Below, piece after piece: positions 62,683 to 64,000 of a stretch of DNA of 64,000 nt. Position 1 is the first letter of the stretch, and the number at the start of each line of letters is the position of its first letter. This stretch comes from Antennarius striatus (lineage: Eukaryota > Chordata > Actinopteri > Lophiiformes > Antennariidae). Where the stretch lies: the NCBI RefSeq assembly GCF_040054535.1, contig NC_090785.1, positions 19,009,001-19,073,000 of the forward strand. The letters run 5' to 3'. Made by a program: the position numbers and the translations under genes. Under the pieces are notes generated by a model, which saw nothing but the letters and a program-made list of their open reading frames with translations, had not been told where the DNA came from and ran no database searches.

Positions 62683-63603
62683 TTACAGCAGCTGAGCCTC
62701 TATGCGGAGCCAGTGCAGTCCCTGTCTGATGTATCGGACCAGCTTTGTCATGCTGCTCTGCTGACTCAACGGCTCCATCACCAAGTCCAGCTCCTGGAAG
62801 AACTCTACAGGACGGTAACAGAGAGACGTTTGCTGAGAATGAAGTATTTATTAGGGTTAAGCAACGTAAGCAGCAGAGATACCTATTGTGAAAGAAAATA
62901 GCAGAACTAGTGAAAACCAAATGTCATTACTTCTTGTTTGTGGGACACTGTGAATAAACTGCACAATAAAAAGGATTGATCACGAATCGTCTGATGATGA
63001 TTACCGTCTGGGGATAAAGGATCGTCAAGGTAACAAGCCAAGACTTCCTCCTCTGTGAGCCAGTCATTGTTTACATTTGGCAATCCCAGAACAAATCATT
63101 GTCATGAGACAATGATTCAGCTCATACATCAGCGTGTGAACGCACATGAAGGAAACAGAACGAAATGTCCTGTCATCAAATGTTAGTCAGTGGGTTCCAA
63201 GATAGCATGATGTTATCCACCTTTTTTCTCCACATGAAATGCATGCAATCAACGCCTGCTGAAATCTGATTGGTTAAAAATATTTTGCCTACAAAACAGT
63301 AACGCTGCTACCAACATCTTTTATCTTGCCCCCAGTTTCTGAAGTGCTGATTCATCATCATGTTCAGTCCTACCTTGGCTATCAGTGGCCAGTCTGTCGG
63401 CCATCTCCCAATGCTCATAGCTCCGCAAGATGTTGTTGGTGATATTCACGTGACTGGCGGCCATGTGGTGAATCCGTTGGGGAATAGCAACGCTCCCCGA
63501 CGAGCTGGGGGCACCTGAAGAACCTCCCCCCGCTCCTCCGCCTCCTCCTCCACTGCTGGCTGGGGAGGGGCTGAGGGAAAGAGGAGACGGAGTCCCATTG
63601 ACC
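62683..63603 (-). CDS. aff2: AF4/FMR2 family member 2, last two coding exons (partial)
   Basis: AFF2 (FMR2) is a nuclear protein of the AF4 family, which scaffolds transcription-elongation complexes. The C-terminal homology domain is encoded by 63374-63603 and 62683-62804, both minus strand. The first carries a Ser-Pro and Gly-rich stretch, then [16 protein letters not shown] and [11 protein letters not shown], and ends with a gtagga donor. The second begins after a tcctgtag acceptor and carries [24 protein letters not shown] and a stop. The junction codon is consistent (G then AG). From memory, [11 protein letters not shown] and EHWDMAD are specific to AFF2 among the four AFF proteins. The start of the 230-base exon is uncertain because the frame stays open further upstream. 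The gene continues to the right beyond the window and is convergent with ids copy 2. Confidence 0.88.
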
Positions 63604-64000
63604 CTGGAGAATGCAGATAGCGGGGGAGTCCCATTGAAACAAATACAATTAGAAATGATAAATGTGTGATGGAAGTACTTTAGAGAATGAGAACAACCAG
63701 AAGAACACGACATCAAAGAATCGTCTGCCTGTCCCGGGGCAGTTTCCTGTTTTGAAAGGAAAGTCCACACGGATGTCTTGGTTGGTTTACATACAGTAAT
63801 ATGACAAAATTACTGTATGTACTTTATATGTAATACAAAAATACATTAATTTCCATCTATTTCTATTTACTGTAAATATAATATGACTCCTACGTCATGT
63901 TTTTTCAGTATTTAATTTGACATTGAAAGTACACAGAACGTAACACTTTTGTGTCGTAAGATAGTGCTGAATGTTGTTTTAATGACCAAAACCCAACACT
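63604..64000 (-). other. aff2 intron
   Basis: Sequence upstream of the penultimate aff2 exon, with no further exon recognised. A tcaatgggactcc word occurs both in the exon start and about 35 bases upstream, which could offer an alternative acceptor context. Confidence 0.5.

Overview
The window is vertebrate nuclear DNA, most likely from a ray-finned (teleost) fish. It has intron-split genes with GT-AG junctions, non-LTR retrotransposons of L1, RTE-like and jockey/L2-like types, tRNA-derived SINEs, Tc1, Tigger-like and hAT DNA transposons, and long (CA)n and (TA)n tracts. The species cannot be named from the sequence.

The main content is an inverted, head-to-head duplication of iduronate 2-sulfatase (ids), the lysosomal enzyme lost in human Hunter syndrome. 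Copy 1 is on the minus strand (ATG at 10294, stop at 2668) and copy 2 on the plus strand (ATG at 32321, stop at 43263). I could place all 13 exons in both. Every exon has the same length in the two copies, the frames stay open, and each would encode 559 residues. I count 18 amino-acid differences. All active-site residues expected of the enzyme are present in both. Homology extends beyond the genes, giving arms of about 2170-10878 and 31895-44150. The arms differ mainly by copy-specific repeat insertions in introns 3, 4, 5, 7 and 9.

The roughly 21-kb spacer (10.9-31.9 kb) is a repeat-rich island. It holds a broken L1-type element on the minus strand (about 11.2-20.1 kb). Inside this sit an apparently intact RTE-like retrotransposon with a 1022-codon open frame and a tRNA-derived SINE, each bounded by its own target-site duplication. 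Further right are a jockey/L2-like LINE fragment, telomere-like repeats, a non-autonomous hAT element with a perfect 8-bp target duplication, and a decayed piwi (piwil1-like) pseudogene whose body contains a second, truncated RTE-like copy.

Right of ids copy 2 there is mostly non-coding DNA with more nested elements: a Tigger-like MITE, then a terminal-inverted-repeat element split by a 3-kb LINE. The last two coding exons of aff2 (FMR2) lie on the minus strand at 62.7-63.6 kb. In human, AFF2 and IDS are neighbours at Xq28 and are transcribed towards each other. Copy 2 keeps that convergent arrangement with aff2, so copy 2 looks like the ancestral locus and copy 1 the inverted daughter.
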